DNA from: Methanothrix sp.
Lineage (GTDB): Archaea; Halobacteriota; Methanosarcinia; Methanotrichales; Methanotrichaceae
Assembly: GCA_011620785.1 (NCBI GenBank)
Contig: WOYM01000039.1
Location: forward strand, 1 to 10,656
Length of the DNA stretch: 10,656 nt
Reading direction: 5' to 3'
Shown here: positions 1-5,917 of the stretch, one piece after another
How the letters are laid out: the number at the start of each line of letters is the position of its first letter
Numbering within the stretch: position 1 is the stretch's first letter
Program-made: the position numbers and the translations under genes
The notes under the pieces: generated by a model
The model's input: only the letters and a program-made list of their open reading frames with translations
What the model was told of the DNA's origin: nothing
Database searches by the model: none

Positions 1-117
1 AATGATAGTAAGATACAGGGCGGCTACGAAATTACAGCATTTTCGGGACACTACCTCAATTTGAGAAATCAACTTGAGCGAGAGGATCGATCCATTCAGA
101 ATAGAATGATTTGCTAG
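1..117 (+). CDS. C-terminal end of an unidentified protein (partial, cut by window edge)
   Basis: Frame 1 is open from the first base to a TAG at 115-117, giving 38 residues. The visible part contains GGYEITAFSGHYLNLRNQL and then a charged stretch EREDRSIQNRMIC. It is hydrophilic, with no membrane segment or familiar motif. I do not recognise the family. It could be a real gene tail or chance openness; the low-A/T, charged composition mildly favours coding. About 170 nt without a convincing gene separate it from the next start. Confidence 0.4.
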   Translation, partial: NDSKIQGGYEITAFSGHYLNLRNQLEREDRSIQNRMIC

Positions 118-285
118 AATTAAGCCGAATTTGATAAAAAAACATTGAATCATCTCCCAATCTAGTTTGAATGCGCCCGAAAAAAACCAATGCATATTGC
201 CAGAATCCAAATCGTCATATGCCATAAAGATGAGCTCATGTTGCGAACGCGCGGCGTTCAAAGAGTTGAAGAGAGTGGTATAAAT

Positions 286-546
286 ATGAAGAAAATAGCT
301 GTTGTATCCATTCTCCTGCTTTTTGCAGGAATGGCATCGGCACTTGGACAAGTCGGATCATGCATCTGCCCGGGCGGTATATCCTGCGGGCCTTCAGAAT
401 GCTTGCAAAACTGCACCGGAACCTGTGCTCAGGGAGAGAGCTGTGCATCCTCCTGCGCTGCCAGTTGCCCTATCGGCAATTGCGCATCAAAGCCCCTTGA
501 CCAGGGCTGTGCGATCTCCTCCTGCTGCAGTGCAACAGGCAACTGA
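286..546 (+). CDS. Small secreted cysteine-rich protein (86 aa, 13 Cys)
   Basis: The start at 286 is chosen because it opens a textbook signal peptide: MKK, a hydrophobic core at residues 4-16, and an AxA-type cleavage site after Ala17-Ser18-Ala19. Upstream in-frame ATGs (from 190) would add a non-hydrophobic leader. The mature part of about 67 residues holds 13 cysteines (26, 28, 34, 39, 43, 47, 53, 57, 61, 66, 75, 80, 81), several at CxxxC spacing, with Gly, Ser and Ala between them. It contains almost no other hydrophobic residues, so its fold probably depends on disulfides or metal outside the membrane. A T-rich stop signal follows. The next gene downstream is a radical SAM enzyme on the same strand, but a functional link is only a guess. 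I recognise no family. Confidence 0.7.
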   Translation: MKKIAVVSILLLFAGMASALGQVGSCICPGGISCGPSECLQNCTGTCAQGESCASSCAASCPIGNCASKPLDQGCAISSCCSATGN

Positions 547-570
547 GATCGCCCGATAGGCTCGATTAAC

Positions 571-584
571 CAACTTTTTTTCTT
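571..584 (+). terminator. T-run terminator after the cysteine-rich gene
   Basis: A run of seven T (575-581) followed by CTT lies 25 nt after the stop at 546. Archaeal RNA polymerase terminates at oligo-T on the non-template strand without needing a hairpin, so this is a plausible end of the small-protein transcript. If active, it separates that transcript from the radical SAM gene starting at 670. Confidence 0.4.
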
Positions 585-669
585 GAAGCATTTTGCCGCA
601 TTGCTATTATTCATATGGCCTGACTGCCATTTCCTCAACAGCACTCGCGAATCGATTGAAGGCGTATTT

Positions 670-1662
670 ATGATGATGAATGCTGAGATCAAAGCGCTGC
701 TGGTGAGCATCGGCAGCGCTGATATCGATGAGGAGCTCTTGAAGGAGGCCGTCAGAACCACCAGACCGAGCGCGGGTCCCGGAGCCGGCATTGAATCATT
801 CTTTTTCAAATCCGGCGGCCATAGGGTGAGGCTGGCGGCAAATAAGAATTCTCCGCTCAAGGTGATCAGATGCTGCAACGATGTCATGCTGATCAAGGAC
901 GGAAAGCCAATAGTCTTCGGCCGCCTTGAGCCCGCCCTCAGCCATTGTCCTGAGCAGGCATATCTTACCATTAGTGGCAGGTGCGTTTATGACTGCAAGT
1001 TCTGCCCGGTTCCTAAACTCGCCGGGGAGACAAAAGAACGAGAGGAAATACTCCAGCTTGTGCAAGAAGCCAAGAGGACAGGGCAACTCAGAGCCATATC
1101 CCTCACCAGCGGAGTGGAGAGCTCAGCAGAAGAAGAGTTAAAAAAGGTAGTATCCGTTGTATCAGCCTTGAGAGCCAGATATGATGTGCCCATCGGCGTT
1201 TCCGTCTACCCGACAGAAACCTCCTCCGAAGATCTGAAGCAGGCTGGTGCAACTGAGATCAAGTATAACGTAGAGACCATGGATTCTGAGATCTTCTCCA
1301 GAGTCTGCCCGAGCTTATCTCTCGATCATATCCTCAAGTCCCTGGAGAGGGCAGTGCCCATCTTCGGAAGGAATAGAGTTTCCTCCAACTTTATTCTGGG
1401 GCTGGGCGAGAGTGATGAATGCGTTTTAGCAGGCGTTGCCAAGCTTGCGGATATGGGTGTGATACCTATTTTGAGGCCTATTTCGCCGCATCCTTTGAGG
1501 AGTGGAGATATCGATATAAAGCGGCCCTCTGCCGATAGGCTTCTCTCGCTTAGCAGGGCGACGAAAGCGATTTTGAAGGAGCATGATCTGAGGCCGGACA
1601 TGGCCGAAACAATGTGTTTGCCATGTACAGGATGTGATATTACCCCTTATCGAGATGTATAA
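670..1662 (+). CDS. BioB-like radical SAM protein with C-terminal CxxCxxC
   Basis: This 330-residue radical SAM enzyme binds a 4Fe-4S cluster through C105-x3-C109-x2-C112 (RCVYDCKFCPVP), which would cleave S-adenosylmethionine to a 5'-deoxyadenosyl radical. The later part (NVETMD, then LGLGESDE and PILRPISPHP) resembles the biotin-synthase-related group of radical SAM proteins common in archaea (COG2516-like) rather than SPASM peptide-modifying enzymes. The C-terminus has C316-x2-C319-x2-C322, a possible auxiliary Fe-S site. The substrate is unknown. I chose ATG 670 (three consecutive Met codons) with GAAGG about 8 nt upstream. A TTG at 583 would add 29 residues that look non-homologous and partly overlap the T-run. 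The opposite strand downstream carries a decayed regulator, so this gene ends a plus-strand block. Confidence 0.8.
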   Translation: MMMNAEIKALLVSIGSADIDEELLKEAVRTTRPSAGPGAGIESFFFKSGGHRVRLAANKNSPLKVIRCCNDVMLIKDGKPIVFGRLEPALSHCPEQAYLTISGRCVYDCKFCPVPKLAGETKEREEILQLVQEAKRTGQLRAISLTSGVESSAEEELKKVVSVVSALRARYDVPIGVSVYPTETSSEDLKQAGATEIKYNVETMDSEIFSRVCPSLSLDHILKSLERAVPIFGRNRVSSNFILGLGESDECVLAGVAKLADMGVIPILRPISPHPLRSGDIDIKRPSADRLLSLSRATKAILKEHDLRPDMAETMCLPCTGCDITPYRDV

Positions 1663-1703
1663 TCCAATTCAATAAATAGAAATAAAGGATTTAAAAAGTG
1701 GAT

Positions 1704-1989
1704 TCAGGAGGTAACCACCTCCGAAATTGAGCCCTCGAGGTTTAAGCTATAGAGGCTCTGGCGGGCGTCCCGAAATGAGAACATCTCCAAGAGCAGGTTT
1801 TATTCCTTCAGCCGGTTCAATGCATATCTGACCGTCCGGGCAGGAAGATAGGTCTTGGTTACGATCTCCTTTTGCGTGAGGAGGCTCTCTGATTCCAGCA
1901 ATTCGGCAATGCGCCTGGCTGAGGCCGGCAGGCGATCCAGGTTAGGATTATGCGGCGAATGACTTGCGCCGGCAAAAACGATCCCTCAT
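1704..1989 (-). pseudogene. Decayed small winged-helix transcriptional regulator
   Basis: Read on the minus strand, this encodes a small winged-helix protein of about 94 residues: HNPNLDRLPASARRIAELL, then LTQKEIVTKTYLPARTVRYA with LNRLKE (turn and recognition helix), then a wing ending in FRDARQSLYSLNLEG. Two lesions break it. First, the ATG at 1989 is out of frame; removing one T from the five-T run a few codons in would restore MRDRFAGASHSPHNPN. Second, TAA (1802-1800) interrupts the frame between LNRLKE and LLLEMFSFRDARQ, while the frame is otherwise open to TGA at 1706-1704; a single G-to-T change of GAA would explain it. The family is the small MarR/TrmB-like archaeal wHTH type (from pattern, not a search). 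A TATA-like box and GGTGA remain upstream, so decay looks recent, or the lesions are sequencing errors. Confidence 0.75.
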
Positions 1990-1997
1990 TTATTGTC

Positions 1998-2035
1998 TCA
2001 CCGATCACAATTGTTAACTGGAGTGATATTTAAGG
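1998..2035 (-). promoter_or_regulatory. Promoter and ribosome site of the decayed wHTH gene
   Basis: On the minus strand, CCTTAAATATC (plus 2025-2035) is a TATA-like box about 40 nt before ATG 1989. GGTGA (plus 1998-2002) stands 8 nt before that ATG. Together they support 1989 as the original start of the broken regulator. The rest of 1990-2098 shows nothing else convincing; TGGGTTTTTGCC (minus strand, about 2048-2060) after the cysS stop could be a weak T-run terminator for cysS. Confidence 0.4.
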
Positions 2036-2098
2036 CTAACCTATCAGGCAAAAACCCAGGTATATTGAATGTCCAAATCCCTCGATCGCAAGTCTCAT

Positions 2099-3547
2099 TT
2101 AAGCGTCCTCAACAGAAATTCCGAGCGCATTCATCCGGCTCCGGATCTCATCGGCAAGCTGCCAGTCCTTCTTCTCCCGCAGCTTTTGCCTGGTAAAGAT
2201 CAAGAGGTCAGCAAGCTTCTCTGCTGCATCAGCCTCTGGCTTCCCCTGAGCTGCTCCTGCAGGAGAAAAGATGCTCAATCCTAAAACCTCACCCGCTCGA
2301 TCAAGAAACTCTCTTGCCTCCTTCAAGCCCTTCTGCGATATCCTTTCCTCATTTATGCGCCGATTGATGTCCCTTATAAGGTCAAAGAGGGTGCGTAAGG
2401 CATACGGAGTATTGAAGTCATTGTCCATATGCTCCAGGAACTGCGCTTTAGCAGCAGCCACGGCTGGATCGCTGTATTCAGCCCTTTCAAGATCCTGGTT
2501 TTCATCATCATCGACTTCAATGCTCTCGTCGATGATCCTGGCAGAATGTCGCAGCCTCTCCAGGCTTCTTTGGGCCTGCTTTAGAGCATCGGGCGAGAAG
2601 TCGATGGGGCTGCTGTAGTGGGAGAGTAGAACAAAGAGCCGGAATGCCTGAGCATCATGCACCTTCAACATATCCCGGATGGTGGTAAAGTTCCCCAGGG
2701 ACTTGGACATCTTCTCTCCATTGACATTAAGAAAGCCGGTGTGCATCCAGTATCTGACCATGGGCTTTTTTCCCGAGGCCGCCTCCATCTGGGCAATCTC
2801 AGCCTCGTGATGGGGGAATATAAGGTCCATGGCCCCGCCGTGAATGTCGTACTGCTGCCCAAAGTAGGTTTCAGTGATGGCTGTGTCTTCGATGTGCCAG
2901 CCGGGCCTGCCCTTTCCCCAGGGAGAATCCCAGGCGATCTCATCGTCAAACTGACCGGACCGTTCAGCATGACCGCTGCCCCCATCCTCGGTTTGCCTCT
3001 TTTTCCATAAAGCGAAGTCACCGCTGTTCCTCTTGGTCGGGTCCGGCTCGATTCTGTGCTTTTTCAGATCTTCGGCGCTCTGATGAGACAGCTTTCCGAA
3101 ATCCGGGAAAAGGGACTCGTCGAAGTAGATCCCGGTCTGGGTCTCATAGGCAAAGCCCAACTCCTTCAGCCTCTTTATCTGGGAGATGATCTCCGGGATG
3201 TGCTCTGTGGCCCTTGCATAATAGTTCACATTGGTGACACCTAGAGACACCATATCTTCTAGGTACCTCTGCTCGAATCTCCTGACAAGTGTGCGGGGCG
3301 AGATTCCCTTCTCAGCGGCGCGAGCGATGATCTTATCGTCGATATCTGTTATGTTCTGCAGATAAAAAACGCTGTAGCCCCGGTACTTGAGATATCGGGC
3401 TACCACATCAAAGGCAATGTAGGTCCTGGCATGACCAATGTGAGAATCGTCATAGACTGTTGGACCGCAGACGAAGAAATTGATCCTTCCGCTGTGAATG
3501 GTCTCCAATCTCTCTTTCTCTCGGGAGATAGTACTATAAATTTTCAT
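2099..3547 (-). CDS. cysS: Cysteinyl-tRNA synthetase
   Basis: This class I aminoacyl-tRNA synthetase (482 aa) joins cysteine to tRNA-Cys in the cytoplasm. HIGH is at 36-39 (within VYDDSHIGHART), KMSKS at 279-283 (NGEKMSKSLGNF), and the FPHHEAE zinc/active-site segment at about 244-250. By comparison with the E. coli enzyme the zinc ligands are C27, H246 and E250, but the usual fourth ligand Cys (GWHIEC) is Asp221 here (GWHIED). About 15 extra, mostly polar residues follow WKKR (about 184-204) before the conserved DSPWG. The start is MKIYSTIS at 3547; the frame is open further upstream only because it runs through the tRNA gene. No ribosome site fits between tRNA and ATG, so translation is probably leaderless after tRNA processing or initiated in an unusual way. 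The gene lies downstream of, and co-directional with, tRNA-Cys. Confidence 0.95.
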   Translation of the reverse strand: MKIYSTISREKERLETIHSGRINFFVCGPTVYDDSHIGHARTYIAFDVVARYLKYRGYSVFYLQNITDIDDKIIARAAEKGISPRTLVRRFEQRYLEDMVSLGVTNVNYYARATEHIPEIISQIKRLKELGFAYETQTGIYFDESLFPDFGKLSHQSAEDLKKHRIEPDPTKRNSGDFALWKKRQTEDGGSGHAERSGQFDDEIAWDSPWGKGRPGWHIEDTAITETYFGQQYDIHGGAMDLIFPHHEAEIAQMEAASGKKPMVRYWMHTGFLNVNGEKMSKSLGNFTTIRDMLKVHDAQAFRLFVLLSHYSSPIDFSPDALKQAQRSLERLRHSARIIDESIEVDDDENQDLERAEYSDPAVAAAKAQFLEHMDNDFNTPYALRTLFDLIRDINRRINEERISQKGLKEAREFLDRAGEVLGLSIFSPAGAAQGKPEADAAEKLADLLIFTRQKLREKKDWQLADEIRSRMNALGISVEDA

Positions 3548-3550
3548 GAG

Positions 3551-3620
3551 GCCGGGGTTGGGAGTCGAACCCAATTCTCGCGGTCTGCAGCCGCGCACTT
3601 GGCCGGTCAGTCACCCCGGC
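3551..3620 (-). tRNA. tRNA-Cys (anticodon GCA)
   Basis: Read on the minus strand: acceptor GCCGGGG/CCCCGGC (7 bp), U8-G9, D arm ACTG/AAGT with G18G19, anticodon arm CGCGG-CTGCAGA-CCGCG giving GCA, a 4-nt variable region, and T arm TTGGG-TTCGACT-CCCAA. No intron or CCA is encoded. Three features are unusual: the base after the acceptor stem, the discriminator, reads C (3550) rather than the U73 that is the normal identity base of tRNA-Cys; position 15 appears to be C; and the D stem has only three Watson-Crick pairs. The cysS ATG starts three bases after the acceptor stem. It may be a functional tRNA or a tRNA-like leader of the synthetase mRNA. A TATTTTT box (3638-3644, minus strand) lies about 20 nt before the mature 5' end. 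Confidence 0.85.
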
Positions 3621-3637
3621 AAGCCTCTTGTTGCTCC

Positions 3638-3644
3638 AAAAATA
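3638..3644 (-). promoter_or_regulatory. Possible TATA box of the tRNA-Cys/cysS transcript
   Basis: Minus-strand TATTTTT lies within GGGTATTTTTGG, 18-24 nt before the mature tRNA 5' end, so transcription would begin at or near the tRNA. No other TATA-like element sits between the tRNA and cysS, where there is no room. The spacing is slightly shorter than ideal, and further A/T-rich boxes lie upstream (for example ATTTAAAG near 3695). Confidence 0.3.
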
Positions 3645-3821
3645 CCCTAGCTTTAGGATGAACTAAAAATCTATGGATTGAGGCAATCATTCTCTTTAAA
3701 TCAGCTAATTTAGATAATGGGTTCATTAGTTTTTTCTGCTTATAATACTCCAAAATCTTGCATCTAGGATTCGATAAATCATCTACTATCTTTATCTTCC
3801 TGACATTTTTCTCAGCAAAAG

Positions 3822-3829
3822 CTAAATAA
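3822..3829 (+). promoter_or_regulatory. TATA box for the prenyl synthase operon
   Basis: CTAAATAA lies 24-31 nt before ATG 3853. Archaeal transcription starts about 25 nt after the box, so the transcript would begin at or next to the ATG. There is no Shine-Dalgarno site in GACTACTTGGATCG, which fits a leaderless mRNA. The box is inside the AT-rich remnant. Confidence 0.4.
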
Positions 3830-3852
3830 CCTGGCCGAGACTACTTGGATCG

Positions 3853-4788
3853 ATGTTCTCTGCCCGGGATGAGTACCATCTCATCAATAAAGAGCTTGCT
3901 GCACTGGTGAGGGACCTGCCCGATTCCCCTCTGGGGGAGATACTGAGCTATGTGCTCTCCGCACCGGGAAAGAGGGTCAGGCCGCTCATTCTTATTCTCT
4001 CTGCAGAGGCTCTCGGCACCCCTCCTGCCCAGTCCATAAGCGCTGCTCTGGCCATTGAGCTGGTCCATGCTGCATCCCTGGTGCATGACGATATTCTGGA
4101 TCATGGCATAGAGAGAAGGGGCTCCCCCAGTGCTCTGGAGCGTTTCGGTCCTGAGGCTTCGCTCCTGGCGGGCGACTGGCTCATCTCCAGGTCGATCGAC
4201 CTGATATCCGGATACAGCCAGCCGGTGATAAGGGCGTTCTCCCGGGCCTGCATGGACATGTCCGAGGGGGAACTGATGGACCTCTCCTGCGCGGGCTCGC
4301 CTGAGGATTACTATCAGTGCATATCCAGAAAAACGGCCTCCCTCTTCTCCGCCTCGGCCAAGATCGGTGGGCTGATCAGCGGGGCAGGGGAAGAGGATGT
4401 GGCCAGGCTTGAGAGCTATGGGCTGCATCTGGGCCTGGGCTATCAGGTCCTTGACGACCTGGAAGAGTTCCTTGGCCTGGATCAGGGGAAGTCCTCCCAG
4501 AAGACCTCGGTCACCCTTCCCAAGATCTATGCCAGCCGGAACTCTCGTTCAGCTTCTCATGATACCGATTCTGATACTGGTTTCGATGCTGGTTCTGACA
4601 TTGGATCTGACACCGCCAACGTGGTGCAGATGTGCATAAAAGTCACCGATGATCACTGCAACCAGGCCAAGCGTGCCCTCCAGGCCCTGAATGGAGAGGA
4701 GGAGAAAAAGCTCCAGCTCCTGGAGATCGTAGATGAGATGACCTGCCGGGGACTGCAAAGATGCAGATCGCAAAAAAGCCTCTGCTGA
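3853..4788 (+). CDS. Polyprenyl diphosphate synthase, long-chain type (IdsA-like)
   Basis: This trans-prenyltransferase (311 aa) would condense isopentenyl diphosphate with an allylic diphosphate. The first aspartate motif is D79-D80-I-L-D83 (ASLVHDDILDHGIERRG), with R88-R89-G90; KRVRP at 40-44 is the substrate-binding stretch. The second motif is D201-D202-L-E-E205, that is DDxxE instead of DDxxD. The residue five before the first motif is Ala74, where archaeal C20 synthases have a bulky aromatic; a small residue there is associated with longer chains (C25 or more). Residues about 230-256 are a Ser/Asp/Gly-rich low-complexity insert (HDTDSDTGFDAGSDIGSD) before the C-terminal helices. A radical SAM gene overlaps its end by 28 nt, implying coupled expression. 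The role could be methanophenazine side-chain or lipid synthesis; product length is inferred. Confidence 0.88.
   Translation: MFSARDEYHLINKELAALVRDLPDSPLGEILSYVLSAPGKRVRPLILILSAEALGTPPAQSISAALAIELVHAASLVHDDILDHGIERRGSPSALERFGPEASLLAGDWLISRSIDLISGYSQPVIRAFSRACMDMSEGELMDLSCAGSPEDYYQCISRKTASLFSASAKIGGLISGAGEEDVARLESYGLHLGLGYQVLDDLEEFLGLDQGKSSQKTSVTLPKIYASRNSRSASHDTDSDTGFDAGSDIGSDTANVVQMCIKVTDDHCNQAKRALQALNGEEEKKLQLLEIVDEMTCRGLQRCRSQKSLC
4561..4614 (+). repeat. Asp/Ser/Gly-coding low-complexity repeat in the prenyl synthase
   Basis: Imperfect repetition of GAT/GAC-(x)-GGT/GGA-TCT units encodes residues 237-254, alternating Asp with Thr, Ser and Gly. It falls between the DDxxE region and the C-terminal helices, where homologues normally have a short loop. 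This is most simply replication slippage expanding a tolerated surface loop; the frame is kept. Confidence 0.55.
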
Positions 4789-5900
4789 AGATCGAGGCCT
4801 CGGCTGAGGCAAAAGGAATCAGGCTCTCTGCCCGCGGCCCGGCAGCCCTTTTGGCAAAACCCATAATCGACCAGATCAATAAGGTCTTTGCAACGGAGAG
4901 GCCCATCAGCTCCGGCCCGGACCGATTCATCTTCTCCACATGGATTCCTCCTGCTCCAAGCCTGGCCTTCGACCGGATGCTGAATGCCCAGGTGGGGGCG
5001 ATGATCCGCCGTCCGGTGCCCGACCAGTTCTCCATTGCGGTAGTGAAGGCTTGCCCCAACGATTGCCTGCACTGTTCCGCCCCCTCCCGTCAGGGGGAGA
5101 TACTCTCAAGCGACGTGATCAAGGGGGCGATCTGCCAGGCCCTGGATATGGGCTCATATCTGGTGACCTTCGACGGTGGAGAGCCCATGCTCCGCAAGGA
5201 TCTGCCCGACCTGGTTTCTTCCGTCGACCAGCGGGCCATAGCCACCAGCTTCACCAGCGGCTACCACTTAACTTTAGAGCTGGCCAGGCAGCTGAAGGAG
5301 GCGGGACTCTATGCGGTGAGGATAAGTATCGATAGCCCCCTCGAGGAGCAGCACGACCGCTTCCGGGGGCGCAAAGGGGCTTTTCAGGATGCTTTATTCG
5401 GGGTTCGCAATGCTCTGGAGGCGGGCCTTTTGGTGGACCTGTTCATGGTGACCTCCCCTCATAATATCGATTATCTGGAGGATGCATTCAGTCTGGCTGC
5501 GGAGCTGGGGGTGCAAGAGCTATCCCTCTACGAGATCGTGGCTGTAGGCCGCTGGGCAACCCACGAGGATGAGGTGCTGGATAGAGATGATGTGACCAGG
5601 CTGGAGAGGTTCCACAAGGAGAAGAACAGAATGGAGGGGCCCAGGGTCTCTGCACTGCCGTATCTGTTGAGCCCGGAGATGTTCGGCTGCTTTGCCGGGA
5701 GAAGATGGATTCATGTGGACGGGGACGGAGTGGCCCTGCCCTGCGCCTATATGCCTCTGGGCTTCGGAAACATCAAAGAGAAGAGCCTGGAGGAGATCTG
5801 GAAGGAGATTACCCGCTACCCCTGGTTCAAGGGGAGGTGCTCCTGCCAGATGAGGGACCCCGGATTCAGGGAGGCGCATAAGGGGATACTGGGGAAGTAG
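4761..5900 (+). CDS. Radical SAM protein with SPASM-like C-terminus
   Basis: This 379-residue protein has C98-x3-C102-x2-C105 (KACPNDCLHCSAP) for the SAM-cleaving 4Fe-4S cluster, GGEP at 139-142, and further cysteines C310, C328, C360 and C362. The segment HVDGDGVALPCAY ... GNIKEKSLEEIWKE is the layout of SPASM/twitch auxiliary-cluster domains (COG0535-like). The N-terminal ~90 residues (IRLSARGPAALLAKP ... FSTWIPP) form an extra domain found in a set of archaeal radical SAM proteins (recall, not searched). ATG 4761 overlaps the synthase gene by 28 nt; no strong ribosome site is visible, so translational coupling is likely. The substrate is unknown; the constant neighbour being a prenyl synthase suggests prenyl-quinone-like or lipid metabolism rather than peptide modification, and no precursor peptide gene is adjacent. 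Confidence 0.85.
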   Translation: MQIAKKPLLKIEASAEAKGIRLSARGPAALLAKPIIDQINKVFATERPISSGPDRFIFSTWIPPAPSLAFDRMLNAQVGAMIRRPVPDQFSIAVVKACPNDCLHCSAPSRQGEILSSDVIKGAICQALDMGSYLVTFDGGEPMLRKDLPDLVSSVDQRAIATSFTSGYHLTLELARQLKEAGLYAVRISIDSPLEEQHDRFRGRKGAFQDALFGVRNALEAGLLVDLFMVTSPHNIDYLEDAFSLAAELGVQELSLYEIVAVGRWATHEDEVLDRDDVTRLERFHKEKNRMEGPRVSALPYLLSPEMFGCFAGRRWIHVDGDGVALPCAYMPLGFGNIKEKSLEEIWKEITRYPWFKGRCSCQMRDPGFREAHKGILGK

Positions 5901-5917
5901 GTCGAATTCCGGGCGAA

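Larger units (their letters stand above)
3607..3840 (-). pseudogene. AT-rich coding remnant ending in the tRNA-Cys gene
   Basis: On the minus strand a frame is open for 77 codons from just after a TAG (3843-3841) to TGA (3609-3607) inside the tRNA gene. It encodes RPGYLAFAEKNVRKIKIVDD, a middle part with ILEYYKQKKLMNPLSKLADL and then KRMIASIHRFLVHPKARVFL. The first ATG is mid-frame, so a start is missing. The codons are strongly A/T-rich (AAA, TTA, AGA), unlike the neighbours, and the residue pattern (amphipathic, Lys/Leu-rich) looks like true protein. The most likely reading is the C-terminal remnant of a transferred gene cut near a tRNA, a common insertion site. I do not recognise the family. 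The last residues (EACRGD) are tRNA-derived. Confidence 0.45.

Noticed and set aside
281..289. TATAAATAT as a promoter box
   Set aside because: It overlaps the start codon of the cysteine-rich protein; a transcript starting 25 nt later would miss the signal peptide.
583..669. N-terminal extension of the radical SAM protein from TTG 583
   Set aside because: The added residues look like a chance hydrophobic run directly after the T-run; three ATGs with an upstream GAAGG at 670 are a better start.
429..971. 180-codon minus-strand frame
   Set aside because: It is antisense to the cysteine-rich and radical SAM genes, has no recognisable domain, and both plus-strand genes show clear motifs.
3548..3598. 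Extension of the cysS frame upstream to 3598
   Set aside because: It consists of tRNA sequence read as codons; CysRS homology starts at MKIYSTIS (3547).
3841..4428. 195-codon minus-strand frame opposite the prenyl synthase
   Set aside because: It is a shadow of a GC-rich coding gene; the plus strand has both aspartate motifs.
4561..4614. The Asp/Ser repeat as a CRISPR array or tandem minisatellite
   Set aside because: Units are short, imperfect and in frame inside a conserved enzyme; there are no spacers.
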